From NCBI GenBank assembly GCA_024401745.1, contig JAKSKK010000011.1:1-58275 (forward strand): DNA of 58,275 nucleotides. Direction: 5' to 3'. Below the pieces are notes generated by a model. The model saw only the letters and a program-made list of their open reading frames with translations. It did no database searches and was not told where the DNA came from. The stretch comes from Bacteroidales bacterium (GTDB lineage Bacteria > Bacteroidota > Bacteroidia > Bacteroidales > UBA932). This document shows, one piece after another, positions 27,008-35,841 of the stretch (position 1 is the first letter of the stretch; every line of letters starts with the position of its first letter). The position numbers and the translations under genes were made by a program.

Positions 27008-28032
27008 TATTCAGCTATTAGCCAGTCCTTTACGATCTTGCCCCATTCCTTGATGACCTCGTCGGCCCAGGGGCCTTCGCTGCCTGCTTCGGGAGTGAAC
27101 ATCGAGCAGGTCTCCTTCTTGTCTGAGATGCTCCATGTCATCATCGAGACTCCGTTCTCCTTTGCCCAGCTGCTCCATGCCTGCCATTCCTCCATGTCGA
27201 GAGGGCCGTCGCCGGACGCTTCGCAGCCTGCGCATTCAGAGATGAATACAGGCGTGCCTGCTGCAATTGCGGCGGCGCTTGCGTCACGCAGGTACTGCTT
27301 GTGGGTGGCGGCATAGAAGTGCACAGTGTACATCAGGTTGCTGTATTCCACAGGGTTTGTTGCGGGAAGGTCTATCCTCTGGTCCCAGCTGGGGCACCCC
27401 ATGAGGATGAGGGGCTCGCTGTCGTCGATCGATGTTATCACCGAGATCACATCTTCAGCGTAGGCCTTCAGCTTAGCCCAGTAGGCGGCCATTGCTTCGG
27501 GATTGCCGAGGTCGTCATAGCTGCGGCTGTCCTCGAACGACTGGCATACGGGTTCGTTGAAGAGCTCGTATATCACGTTAGGCACGCCCTTGTACTTTGT
27601 GGCCACCTGGCTGAAGAATGCCTTGGCCTCTTCCTGATGCAGTACGTGGGAATGCCAGTCCACGATCACGTAGCAGCCGTTCTCTATGGCGCCGTCGATC
27701 ACGGCATAGAGATGCTCCATGGCGAAATCGGTCTCGCCCATGTATCCGTCGTGGCAGCCGGGGTTGTCGGCATTTGCGTGCGAATCAGCACCGATGGCTG
27801 CGCGGAGGATAGGCGCATGCCAGTCTTCCTTGAGAGTCTTGACCGCGCCTGCATTGTAGAAGCGGGGCCATAGGTTATGCCAGCCGAAGCTCACTCCGCG
27901 GAACACTGCGGGAGTGCCGTCGGCATAGCAGAGCTGGGTGCCGTTCACCTTCAGGGGCTGTACGGTGGTTTCCTCCTGTGCACAGCTGCAGAGTGCCAGC
28001 GCTGTGGCGATAGCAAGTGCGTGTATCTTCAT
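27007..28032 (-). CDS. GH5 (subfamily 2-like) endo-beta-1,4-glucanase/glucomannanase lipoprotein
   Basis: A 341-residue lipoprotein (lipobox LCSC, C17) with one GH5 barrel. The acid/base is E160 in [11 protein letters not shown] and the nucleophile E266 in [15 protein letters not shown] and [11 protein letters not shown] are the substrate-cleft motifs. The opening [17 protein letters not shown] and overall spacing resemble subfamily GH5_2 cellulases rather than GH5_7 mannanases. It probably cuts Glc-Glc or Glc-Man bonds in glucomannan. It sits 4 bases after the transporter gene and overlaps GH94. Confidence 0.88.
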   Translation of the reverse strand: MKIHALAIATALALCSCAQEETTVQPLKVNGTQLCYADGTPAVFRGVSFGWHNLWPRFYNAGAVKTLKEDWHAPILRAAIGADSHANADNPGCHDGYMGETDFAMEHLYAVIDGAIENGCYVIVDWHSHVLHQEEAKAFFSQVATKYKGVPNVIYELFNEPVCQSFEDSRSYDDLGNPEAMAAYWAKLKAYAEDVISVITSIDDSEPLILMGCPSWDQRIDLPATNPVEYSNLMYTVHFYAATHKQYLRDASAAAIAAGTPVFISECAGCEASGDGPLDMEEWQAWSSWAKENGVSMMTWSISDKKETCSMFTPEAGSEGPWADEVIKEWGKIVKDWLIAE

Positions 28033-28036
28033 GGCT

Positions 28037-29392
28037 TTATTTCTTGATGGGGAACTTGTATGCCAGCCAGCCCATTATGAGGGCGATGGCTGCGGGAATG
28101 AGTGAGAACAGGGCCCATACCATGGTCTTGACTGACTCGGTGACTGAGGCGGGGTCGATGATGTTGTTGCCGAATTCGTCAGGGATGATCCTTGCGCCTG
28201 CAAGGCCGAGAATCAGGGCGATGAGAGAGCCGGAAACGGCGCTGCCGAGCTTCTGAGCCATGGTGCCTGAAGAGAAGATGAGACCGGTTGAGGATGTGCC
28301 GAACTTCTCGGTGGCGTAGTCTGCCACGTCAGCGTACATCGACCACAGGAGGGGAGAGTAGATACCGATACCTACTGAAGTGAGGATCACCATCGCAACC
28401 ATCAGCCAGATGAACTTCGGGTCCATGGGGATGAAGAAGAATGCCACTGAGGTCACGAAGCAGATTGCTGATGCAATGATGAATGCCATGCGCTTCGAAC
28501 CTGCCCACTGGGCAACCTTGGGAGCAACGCCTCCGACTATCATGCAGGTCACCTCGCCGAATGCCATGAGCACTGTGAAATTGATGATGAGGGCACCGAC
28601 AGTCACGTCGCCTCCGAGGCAGTACGAAATCATGTAACCTGCTACTGCATAGCGGAATCCGTTGAAGAAGTTGGTTGCGATTCCTATGATTGTGAGCATT
28701 ACCCAGGGCTTATTCCTGAAGAGGTCGGCAAACTGGCGGAATGAGTATTTCTCGGCACGGATGGGCTTGAGACGCTCCTTGGTACAAAGGCCGCATATCA
28801 GTGTGAGCACTGCTGCGAGGATACCGAATCCGGCGCCGAGCACTGCATACTGGTGAGCCTCGGTACCGCCCACGAGCTTCTGAAGGTAGGGGAATGACAG
28901 CAGAGTGATGAATCCCATCGCGTATGCACCTACCATGCGGAATGAGGAGAACTGGTTCTTCTCGTTGTCGTCATCGGTCATCACGCCCAGCAGTGAGCCG
29001 TAAGGCACGTTCACTGCGGTGTACACTGCCATCATGAGCAGGTAGAGGGTATATGCGTAGATGCGCTTCCCAGTAGGACCTAAATCGGGTGTGTAGAGAA
29101 GCAGGGCGAACACGAGGCCAAGGGGAACAGCTCCGAATATGAGCCAGGGACGATAAGTGCCCCAGCGTGACTGGGTCCTGTCGGCAAGGCTGCCCATTAG
29201 AGGGTCTGTGACCACGTCGAAGAGCCTGGCCACAAGCATCAGCAGGGCCGCGTCGGCGAATGTGAGTCCGAATACGTTGGTGAAGTACAGCGGGAATGCT
29301 ATCGACATTATCTTCCAGGTGATTCCGCCTGCAGCGGCGTCACCGAGAGCATACGAGATCTTTTCCCAGAGGGAGCATTTAGTGGATGCCAT
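28037..29392 (-). CDS. GPH-family sugar:cation symporter
   Basis: Inner-membrane transporter, 451 residues with about 12 membrane segments. It belongs to the glycoside-pentoside-hexuronide family, shown by SYALGDAAAGGITWKIMS at the N terminus and the loop motif ARLFDVVTDPLMGSLADRT. In Bacteroidales mannan loci this type brings mannobiose or mannosyl-glucose into the cytoplasm, where the epimerase, GH130 and GH94 (all without signal peptides here) act. Substrate is inferred from neighbours. It lies between GH26 (8-base gap) and GH5 (4-base gap). Confidence 0.93.
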   Translation of the reverse strand: MASTKCSLWEKISYALGDAAAGGITWKIMSIAFPLYFTNVFGLTFADAALLMLVARLFDVVTDPLMGSLADRTQSRWGTYRPWLIFGAVPLGLVFALLLYTPDLGPTGKRIYAYTLYLLMMAVYTAVNVPYGSLLGVMTDDDNEKNQFSSFRMVGAYAMGFITLLSFPYLQKLVGGTEAHQYAVLGAGFGILAAVLTLICGLCTKERLKPIRAEKYSFRQFADLFRNKPWVMLTIIGIATNFFNGFRYAVAGYMISYCLGGDVTVGALIINFTVLMAFGEVTCMIVGGVAPKVAQWAGSKRMAFIIASAICFVTSVAFFFIPMDPKFIWLMVAMVILTSVGIGIYSPLLWSMYADVADYATEKFGTSSTGLIFSSGTMAQKLGSAVSGSLIALILGLAGARIIPDEFGNNIIDPASVTESVKTMVWALFSLIPAAIALIMGWLAYKFPIKK

Positions 29393-29400
29393 AAGTATCT

Positions 29401-30498
29401 TTAATTGAGTTTGTTGCGTGAAAGGAACATGGTCTGCTCTGACTCGGCGAACTTCCTGAAGTCATCGGCAGCGGGGCCGTCAGAGACGGGAACGTAGTAA
29501 TGGTTGGGCTTGTCGGCCTCGTTGGCATTGCGCCAGACAAGCACGTATGCGATGGGGAAGCCGTCGATGGCCGGCTGGAGCACTTCGGTCCACCAGTTGG
29601 GGTAGCCCAGGGTCTCAAGGCCGGTCTCGGTGACGGCAATCATCTTGCCGTGCTCTCTGCCCATCCTTTCAATGGCGCCCAGGCAGTAGTGCATCTCAGT
29701 GATGAACGCCTCGTTTGCCGGAACCCACAGGCTGTCGGCAGGGACATTGGGAGAGTAGCAGTCAAGGCCTATGATGTCGACGTATGAGTCACCGGGATAC
29801 CTGTCCTCCCAAGCTTCGAACTCGCTGAAAGAAGCGCCGGGGGAAATTGCCCATACTATGTCGGTAAGTCCCTTTTCTTCAGTCAGATAGTCGTACGTCA
29901 TTGCCCACAGTTCGTTGTACTGGTCGGGGGTGCAGAGCCCCGTTCCCCACCAGAACCAGCTGCCTGTGTGCTCGTGCCAGGGCCTGAAGATCACGGGGAT
30001 TTCCAGCGATGCGATGTAATTGGCCACAGCGTCGAGCCACTGGGTGAACTTCTCGTTGACCTCTCCTCCGGGGAGTATGGATTCAACGACTTCGTCGGAA
30101 CTTACGTCCCATGCGTCGCCTCCGGTAAGAGGGTTGCGTGCATGCCAGCTGAGGGTCACTATTCCGCCGCGCTTGTAATGCTTCTGGGCTGCCTCGCGCA
30201 TGAGGGCGAAGTCGTTGCCGTCAAGGTTGCAGGGACTGCCCAGCTCTATGCCACCAAGGTCCAGACCAAGGATTGCGGGGTATTCGCCCAAGGTCTCGAA
30301 CACGTCTGATTTCGTGAAATTGTGATCGACTTCGGTGTTGCCGTTCCAGCTATGGCCGTACATCAGGTCATCCTGATGCCCGAACATGTATTTGCCGGAA
30401 GCCACCGCGTCTGCAAGCCTCTGTTCGAGGCTGCCTTGTGCAGTACAGCCTGCAAGGACTGTGCAGAGGACTGTCAATGCGAAAAATAACTTCTTCAT
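29401..30498 (-). CDS. GH26 beta-mannanase lipoprotein
   Basis: A 365-residue lipoprotein (lipobox LAGC, C18) with a single GH26 barrel. The acid/base is E176 in FRPWHEHTGSWFWWG and the nucleophile E291 in AVTETGLE, both diagnostic for GH26. LSWHARNP is the conserved early cleft motif. Relatives include endo-mannanases and mannobiose-releasing mannobiohydrolases; I cannot decide which. The ATG at 30498 was chosen over a TTG two codons upstream. It follows GH130 by 16 bases, the arrangement of mannan-catabolic clusters in Bacteroides. Confidence 0.95.
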   Translation of the reverse strand: MKKLFFALTVLCTVLAGCTAQGSLEQRLADAVASGKYMFGHQDDLMYGHSWNGNTEVDHNFTKSDVFETLGEYPAILGLDLGGIELGSPCNLDGNDFALMREAAQKHYKRGGIVTLSWHARNPLTGGDAWDVSSDEVVESILPGGEVNEKFTQWLDAVANYIASLEIPVIFRPWHEHTGSWFWWGTGLCTPDQYNELWAMTYDYLTEEKGLTDIVWAISPGASFSEFEAWEDRYPGDSYVDIIGLDCYSPNVPADSLWVPANEAFITEMHYCLGAIERMGREHGKMIAVTETGLETLGYPNWWTEVLQPAIDGFPIAYVLVWRNANEADKPNHYYVPVSDGPAADDFRKFAESEQTMFLSRNKLN

Positions 30499-30514
30499 AG
30501 CCAACTTTTTTATG

Positions 30515-31672
30515 TTATTTGTTCATATTCCTGTCTATCAGCCTGTTCAGCCTCTCGACCGTAAGCCCCGTGCGCATCTCGTCGGGCTCGGTGTTCAGGC
30601 AGTAGTCCACAAGCCTTTCCACGCTGCTGGTCGCAACGTGCATGCGCGTGTCGGAGGATGCGTAGTAGATGAAGACCTTGCCATCCTCGTCGGCTATCCA
30701 GCCGTTAGAGAAGAGCACGTTCATCACGTCGCCTATGTACTCGCCGTCCTCGGGCGCCATGAAGAACCCTGCAGGCTCGGCAATAACCTTTGTGGGGTCA
30801 TCCAGGGCCGTCATGTACATGTACAGCACATATCGGAGGCCGCTGGCGCAGCCGCGCACGCCGTGGGCCAGATGGAGCCAGCCCTGAGGGGTCCTGATAG
30901 GGTGCGGGCCTTCTCCGTTCTTGGTTTCCTTGATGGTATGGTAGTGGCGCAGATTGATGATCTTCTCTTCCTTGACCTCGGCATTCGTGATGTCATCTAT
31001 CAGTGCCCAGCCTATTCCTCCGCCGCTTCCGGCGTCGATGAATCCGTCCTGCGGGCGGGTGTAGAGGGCATATCTGCCATCCACGAACTCGGGGTGCAGG
31101 CAGACGTTGCGCTGCTGTGAGGCCGACTTCAGGTCGGGGAGTCTTTCCCAGTTCACGAGGTCCTTCGTCCTGGCGATACCGCAAGCGGCGGTGGCGGCGG
31201 AGAGGTCAGCCTCGTTGTCATGGTCCTTGCGCTCCACGCAGAACAGGCCGTAGATCCAGCCGTCCTCATGGCGGGTAAGGCGCATGTCATAAATGTTGGT
31301 AGCGGGCTCTCCCCATTCCGGCATGGTCACCGGCCTTGGCCAGAAACGGAAGTTGTCGATGCCGTTGGGGCTCTCGGCAACTGCGAAGAAGGACTTGCGG
31401 TCGGCTCCTTCCACCCTGACTACCAGGACGTATCTGCCGTTCCATTTGATGGCTCCGCTGTTGAATGCGGCATGGACTCCGAAGCGTTCCATAAGGAACG
31501 GGTTCCTTGCGGGGTCGAGATCATAGCGCCATTCCAGCGGTGCGTGTGCTCCAGTGAGCACAGGGTTTGTGTATCTCTCGAAGATTCCGTTGCCTTCGAT
31601 TGCGGAGTTGGGCCTTGTAATCAGGTCCTTGAACTGACTTTTCAGCCATGAAAGTCGTTGCTCGTAAGTCAT
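30515..31672 (-). CDS. GH130 4-O-beta-D-mannosyl-D-glucose phosphorylase
   Basis: Cytoplasmic enzyme converting Man-beta-1,4-Glc plus phosphate to mannose 1-phosphate and glucose. The 385 residues lack a signal peptide. The fold is a five-bladed propeller; the general acid is D129 in GEPATNIYDMRL, with RVEGADRKSFFAVAESPNG and RNVCLHPEF as further family runs. The length and motifs place it with GH130 subfamily 1. It acts after the 2-epimerase encoded at 52282-53436. It starts 16 bases after the CxxCH-propeller lipoprotein gene, with no terminator visible between. Confidence 0.95.
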   Translation of the reverse strand: MTYEQRLSWLKSQFKDLITRPNSAIEGNGIFERYTNPVLTGAHAPLEWRYDLDPARNPFLMERFGVHAAFNSGAIKWNGRYVLVVRVEGADRKSFFAVAESPNGIDNFRFWPRPVTMPEWGEPATNIYDMRLTRHEDGWIYGLFCVERKDHDNEADLSAATAACGIARTKDLVNWERLPDLKSASQQRNVCLHPEFVDGRYALYTRPQDGFIDAGSGGGIGWALIDDITNAEVKEEKIINLRHYHTIKETKNGEGPHPIRTPQGWLHLAHGVRGCASGLRYVLYMYMTALDDPTKVIAEPAGFFMAPEDGEYIGDVMNVLFSNGWIADEDGKVFIYYASSDTRMHVATSSVERLVDYCLNTEPDEMRTGLTVERLNRLIDRNMNK

Positions 31673-31688
31673 AGGAATATGTTTTAGT

Positions 31689-33068
31689 CTAATTGAATTG
31701 TTCAGTTTCAGTGTTCTGCCAGATCTGTCCTGTCTTCTCCCAGTCGTACGGGGCAGGTTCCGTTCCGAGGTCGGGGATGTTGTATGACCTGAAATACTCC
31801 AGGTAGTGATGCGGGTCCTTCTGCGGGAGCACGAAGGCCTTGGAGGCCGTTCCGTCCTCGCCTATGTGGGTTATGTACGGCCTGCCGTACTGGCCGTCGC
31901 CACGCTTGCTGGCGAAGACTATCCATCTGGAGTTTGACGACCAGCTGTGATAGCTGTCGGACCTGTCGGAACTTGCGGCGGAAAGGTCCGCCTTCTCTCC
32001 AGTGACGAGGTCCATCATCTCCAGCGAGCACTCTCTGTGCCAGAGGGGGAAGGTGCCATAGTCGGCCACCGTGTAGAGTACCCACCTGCCGTCGGGCGAG
32101 CATTTCGGGTGGCATACCGACCCGGTGGGACCGTCGACTTTCACGGCCTCTCCGAGCGTGCCGGACTCGGCATCGAACGGCGCCCGCCACAGCGAGTAGT
32201 GCAGCTCGTGTATCTTTTCAGGCAGGCTTACGGTGTCAGCGCAGCAGTAATAGACCTCCGTTCCGTCTGCATTGAAGCAGGGGAAGGTTTCGAACTTGCC
32301 GGCCTTTGCGAACTCCGGCTGGGTGAGCATCTCGTTGGAGTCGAAATCGGCCACGCACAGGTCGGAGCACTTGTCATATACCTCGAACCTGAGGCTCCCC
32401 AGGGTATGGAACGACGGCATTATGACGTTGGTCGAGAACACGCCCCAGCGGCCTGAAGGGTGAAGGTCTCCGTATACTGTGGACGATACCATTGTGCTGT
32501 CCTTGAGCGCCAGCTTGCGTATCTCACCGTCTCTGTTCAGGATTGCGCCGCCCTTGGGCCCGCGGATGTAGAACATGCTGCTGTTTCCCTTGTGGATGTG
32601 GCAGTTCATGCAGCTGTTGCCGGTGTTCTTCCAGCTTGCCAGGGTCGTGGTGCTGAAGTCGCTCATGCGGCGCTGCTCGATCTCCACCTTGTCCCAGACC
32701 TCGTATCCGGGCTCGATCAGGCGGTAGGTCAGATATTCGTCTATGGGGTCGGGGCTGACTTGGATTTCCCAGCTGCCGAGCACGCTGCTGCTGACCTCGA
32801 TTGAGGATCCGGCTGCGGCCTCGAGCAGCTGCGCCCACCTGCGCTCAGGGATGCATACGTTGCGCCCGCGCGTACGGAAAGAGATTCCGGGTGCCTTGAA
32901 GACAGTGGTAGGAATGCCGCAGCTCCCGCTGTAGAAGAAGTTCAGCGGTGCGATGTTGCAGGGCACGGTAACGTCCTTGTAATCAGGATATATGCCGACC
33001 TGGCCACCCTTGGGGGAGCAGCCTGTGGCAAGTGCCAGCAGCAGTATGAGCAGCTTCAGCCTATCCAT
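31689..33068 (-). CDS. CxxCH-motif PD40-propeller lipoprotein, copy 1
   Basis: A 459-residue lipoprotein (lipobox ATGC, C17). A shared N-terminal domain starts with IYPDYKDVTVPCNIAPLNF and is followed by LTYRLIEPGYEVWDK. A cytochrome c-type CMNCH motif occupies residues 153-157, followed by YIRGPKGG. The C-terminal two thirds is a TolB/PD40-like propeller (CSPDGRWVLYT, WSSNSRWIVFASKRGDG). The same architecture appears in copies at 35841 and 37750. Function unknown; the haem motif suggests redox or haem binding. The start at 33068 overlaps the upstream helical-repeat gene by 8 bases, and GH130 follows after 16 bases. Confidence 0.82.
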   Translation of the reverse strand: MDRLKLLILLLALATGCSPKGGQVGIYPDYKDVTVPCNIAPLNFFYSGSCGIPTTVFKAPGISFRTRGRNVCIPERRWAQLLEAAAGSSIEVSSSVLGSWEIQVSPDPIDEYLTYRLIEPGYEVWDKVEIEQRRMSDFSTTTLASWKNTGNSCMNCHIHKGNSSMFYIRGPKGGAILNRDGEIRKLALKDSTMVSSTVYGDLHPSGRWGVFSTNVIMPSFHTLGSLRFEVYDKCSDLCVADFDSNEMLTQPEFAKAGKFETFPCFNADGTEVYYCCADTVSLPEKIHELHYSLWRAPFDAESGTLGEAVKVDGPTGSVCHPKCSPDGRWVLYTVADYGTFPLWHRECSLEMMDLVTGEKADLSAASSDRSDSYHSWSSNSRWIVFASKRGDGQYGRPYITHIGEDGTASKAFVLPQKDPHHYLEYFRSYNIPDLGTEPAPYDWEKTGQIWQNTETEQFN

Positions 33069-34065
33069 TCCTCTTGGCAAAATGATAGAAGAACCAGTAT
33101 GTCTTTCCGAACCTGTCCTGCAGCGGGGCCATCTGGCCGCCGCCACGCTGGTAAAGGTCGGTGTATTCGAAGAATTCCTGAGCCATGTCCGAGCTTATCC
33201 CGTACTGGTCCGCAGTCTCATCTGAAAGGCGCCCCTGCATGGCGAGCCCCACCAGAGCCACCTCGTCATAGACTTTGGACCGTATGCCTTCGGGGTCGTA
33301 GTCTTCCATGAAATGGACGATGTCCTTGGTCAGCAGGTCCAGACAGAGCAGATACTCGTAGGCCATGGTGTTGGAGGGATTGCCCTCGAGAAGGTTCAGG
33401 AGCACGCCTCGGTAGTCGCTTGCGAGCACCAGGGTGTCGCAGGCCGGCTTGAGGGGGATCTTCTCCTTCCATCCGTCATCCAGCGGCCTGCGCATCGCGG
33501 CCAGATATTTTGCGGCAGCGGCTTCGTCGCCGTTGACGAGGTTGATCTCGGCAAGCCTGCGCATGTATCTCTCGCCCTTATGGTTGGGTGAGAATGTCAT
33601 GCCGAGTATTGCCGCATGCTCAGCCTGAGTCATGGCTCCAAGCTGCCACCAGACCTCTGAAGCGCAGCCTATCACGAACGGAGTCTGGTCATCCTGGACT
33701 GGAAGGAAGAGACCACGCTCGAAAGGCTGATAATAACCGAGCAGTCCGTCACTGAGCGAACCGAGCTTCGCGTTTGCGAGGTTGTGGTAGTATGAGCAGA
33801 AGGTGCTGTGCCTGTCATCTGCAGTCAGCTCCTTGACTTTCAGCCAGTTGCCCTTGTCGGCGGCAAGGACGGTGGCCATGGCCCATTCGTTGTCGGAATT
33901 GGGCTTTCCGAAGGATTCCGCGGCCTGGGAGAGGGGAACATCCACGCTTCTGCAGTAGGAGATGTAGTGCCTGAAACGTATGCCGAAGCACGCACAGCCG
34001 GCGGCACACAGCAATGCCGCTGCGGCCAGAACGGTGAGTATGATCCTGTGCGTTCTACGTCCCAT
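33061..34065 (-). CDS. Short DUF6057-like protein, single membrane anchor, copy 1
   Basis: A 334-residue protein with one membrane segment (about residues 7-27) and a helical-repeat body. The body resembles the C-terminal half of the two longer paralogues: AEINLVNGDEAAAAKYLAAM parallels NIINGDLDVARKYLDAL at 34129, and both end FGxTYWFxY. It lacks the multi-membrane-segment N-terminal half of those paralogues. The ATG at 34065 (MGRRTHRIIL) gives the membrane segment; the frame open to 34221 is not supported. It overlaps the propeller gene by 8 bases and may be the first gene of the long mannan operon. Function unknown. Confidence 0.75.
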   Translation of the reverse strand: MGRRTHRIILTVLAAAALLCAAGCACFGIRFRHYISYCRSVDVPLSQAAESFGKPNSDNEWAMATVLAADKGNWLKVKELTADDRHSTFCSYYHNLANAKLGSLSDGLLGYYQPFERGLFLPVQDDQTPFVIGCASEVWWQLGAMTQAEHAAILGMTFSPNHKGERYMRRLAEINLVNGDEAAAAKYLAAMRRPLDDGWKEKIPLKPACDTLVLASDYRGVLLNLLEGNPSNTMAYEYLLCLDLLTKDIVHFMEDYDPEGIRSKVYDEVALVGLAMQGRLSDETADQYGISSDMAQEFFEYTDLYQRGGGQMAPLQDRFGKTYWFFYHFAKRNG

Positions 34066-34128
34066 TTTACATATTCTATGTAAATATACCGATTTTTTTG
34101 ATAACTTTACGCAGTCAATCAATAATAG

Positions 34129-35841
34129 ATGAACAAATTTCAGCGATATTCCTGTATGGCGTTTTCGGCACTGTTCGCGGTGGCCGTATTCTGCTTCTAT
34201 TGCTTCCAGTACAGGTATCATGTTGCATATCAGGAACAGTACCAGCTTTTCGAATGGACTGCAGGGTATTTCGCTTCCGTATGTTCCGTTCCCGGCGGCT
34301 TTGCCGATTGGTGCGGTCGCTTCCTCGTGCAGTTCTTCATCCAGGCCCCGGCCGGCGCTCTCATATACGCCTTGCTCCTTGCAGGGGTGCAGGTCCTGTG
34401 CTTCCTGACATTCAGGGCCAGGAATCTTCTGCTCTATGCTCTATCGTTCATTCCGGCCATCCTTCTGTGGATATTCTGCTGCAACGAGAGCTCGCTGATC
34501 GGTGCTGTTGTGGCTGTAATTCTTTCACTTTCAGCACTTCATGCATCGTTCTCCTTCAAGCTGAACCCTGTGCTGCGGCTTCTGGCCGTCCCCGTGCTCT
34601 ACATGCTGTGCGGCCCGGCAGCGCTCGTGTATGCTCTCGCGATATGTGCCGACGGGTTCCGCCCCGGCGTCCTGGCCTGCTCGATTCTGCTGATTGCTGC
34701 ATGCCCATTTGCCGGACAGTTCATATTCCATAGGACCCTTCTGCAGCTCAGTACGGGCGTGCACTATTTCAGATTTCCCTTCGTGGTGGCGTGGATGCCT
34801 CTCATCGCATCCGCCGTTGCCGCTGTGCTCTGCTGGCTTTCCTCCCTTGACTGGAGCGGCGTCCGCACTTCGACTTCCAACTGGCTGGGCTGGGGCGTTG
34901 CAATGGTCTTTGCCGCCGCCATTCCGTCAGTGGTGAAGGCCGGCTGCGATTTCCGCAAGGAGGAGAGCATGAAATACGACTTCCTGGTGCGCTACCATCT
35001 GTGGAACAGGACCATCGATGCCGCTGCCCACAGGCAGCCTGGCAGCCCCATGACAGTGAGCAGTCTGAATCTGGCGCTCGCCATGAACTCGCAGCTGGGC
35101 GAACACCAGTTCGAGTTCTTCCAGAACGGACCGGACGGGCTCCTACCCGGGTTCGTGCGCGATTTCACCTCCCCTCTGCCGACGGCTGAGGCATATTGGA
35201 ACCTCGGAATGGTCAACACCGCCCAGCGCTACACCTTCGAGGCCCAGGAGGCCATACCTGACCAGCAGAAGAGCGCCCGCTGCTACAGAAGGCTCGCCCA
35301 GACTAACATCATCAACGGCGACCTCGACGTTGCCCGAAAGTACCTCGATGCCTTGGACAACACGCTGTTCTACCGCCGCTGGGCGCAGGACATGCGTCAG
35401 GCCATCGAGTCAGGCAAGGCTCTTGACAATCCTGAACTGAAGCACATCTCCGAGCTCCGTCTCAGGGATCATGACTTCCTTTTCAGCGAGACAGAGATGG
35501 ACTCCATGATAGGCCTGCTGATGCTGGAGAATCACTCCAACTCAGTTGCCGTGCAGTATCTCATGTCCTGGTGCCTGCTCAAGAAGGACCTGGACCGCTT
35601 CGAACAGTGCTTCTCCCTTGTCAGGGGTACGATGATGAACAAGAGCTATCAGGAGGCTCTGCTTCTGCTCTGGGCATCGACCCACGACGGCGTCGATGGC
35701 ATGCCCCTTGACCTTCAGGGCCCGAATGTCAGCAGGCTCGGCAGTTTCATCGAAGCATATCAGGCCGGCAGTTCCGAAGAGGAGATGCAGAAGAAATTCG
35801 GCGACACATATTGGTTCTATTATTTCTACAGATACAAGTAA
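34129..35841 (+). CDS. DUF6057-like multi-pass membrane protein with helical repeats, copy 2
   Basis: A 570-residue protein. Residues about 1-270 hold about eight to ten membrane segments with the shared N-terminal signature YQEQYQLFEWTAGYF...GGFADW. Residues about 280-570 form a soluble TPR-like helical region (RLAQTNIINGDLDVARKYL, FGDTYWFYYFYRYK at the end). It matches the 39267-40742 gene over the whole length. It is divergent from copy 1, with 63 bases between starts, and its TAA overlaps the ATG of the next propeller gene by one base (TAATG). Function unknown; the pairing implies a complex with that lipoprotein. Confidence 0.78.
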   Translation: MNKFQRYSCMAFSALFAVAVFCFYCFQYRYHVAYQEQYQLFEWTAGYFASVCSVPGGFADWCGRFLVQFFIQAPAGALIYALLLAGVQVLCFLTFRARNLLLYALSFIPAILLWIFCCNESSLIGAVVAVILSLSALHASFSFKLNPVLRLLAVPVLYMLCGPAALVYALAICADGFRPGVLACSILLIAACPFAGQFIFHRTLLQLSTGVHYFRFPFVVAWMPLIASAVAAVLCWLSSLDWSGVRTSTSNWLGWGVAMVFAAAIPSVVKAGCDFRKEESMKYDFLVRYHLWNRTIDAAAHRQPGSPMTVSSLNLALAMNSQLGEHQFEFFQNGPDGLLPGFVRDFTSPLPTAEAYWNLGMVNTAQRYTFEAQEAIPDQQKSARCYRRLAQTNIINGDLDVARKYLDALDNTLFYRRWAQDMRQAIESGKALDNPELKHISELRLRDHDFLFSETEMDSMIGLLMLENHSNSVAVQYLMSWCLLKKDLDRFEQCFSLVRGTMMNKSYQEALLLLWASTHDGVDGMPLDLQGPNVSRLGSFIEAYQAGSSEEEMQKKFGDTYWFYYFYRYK

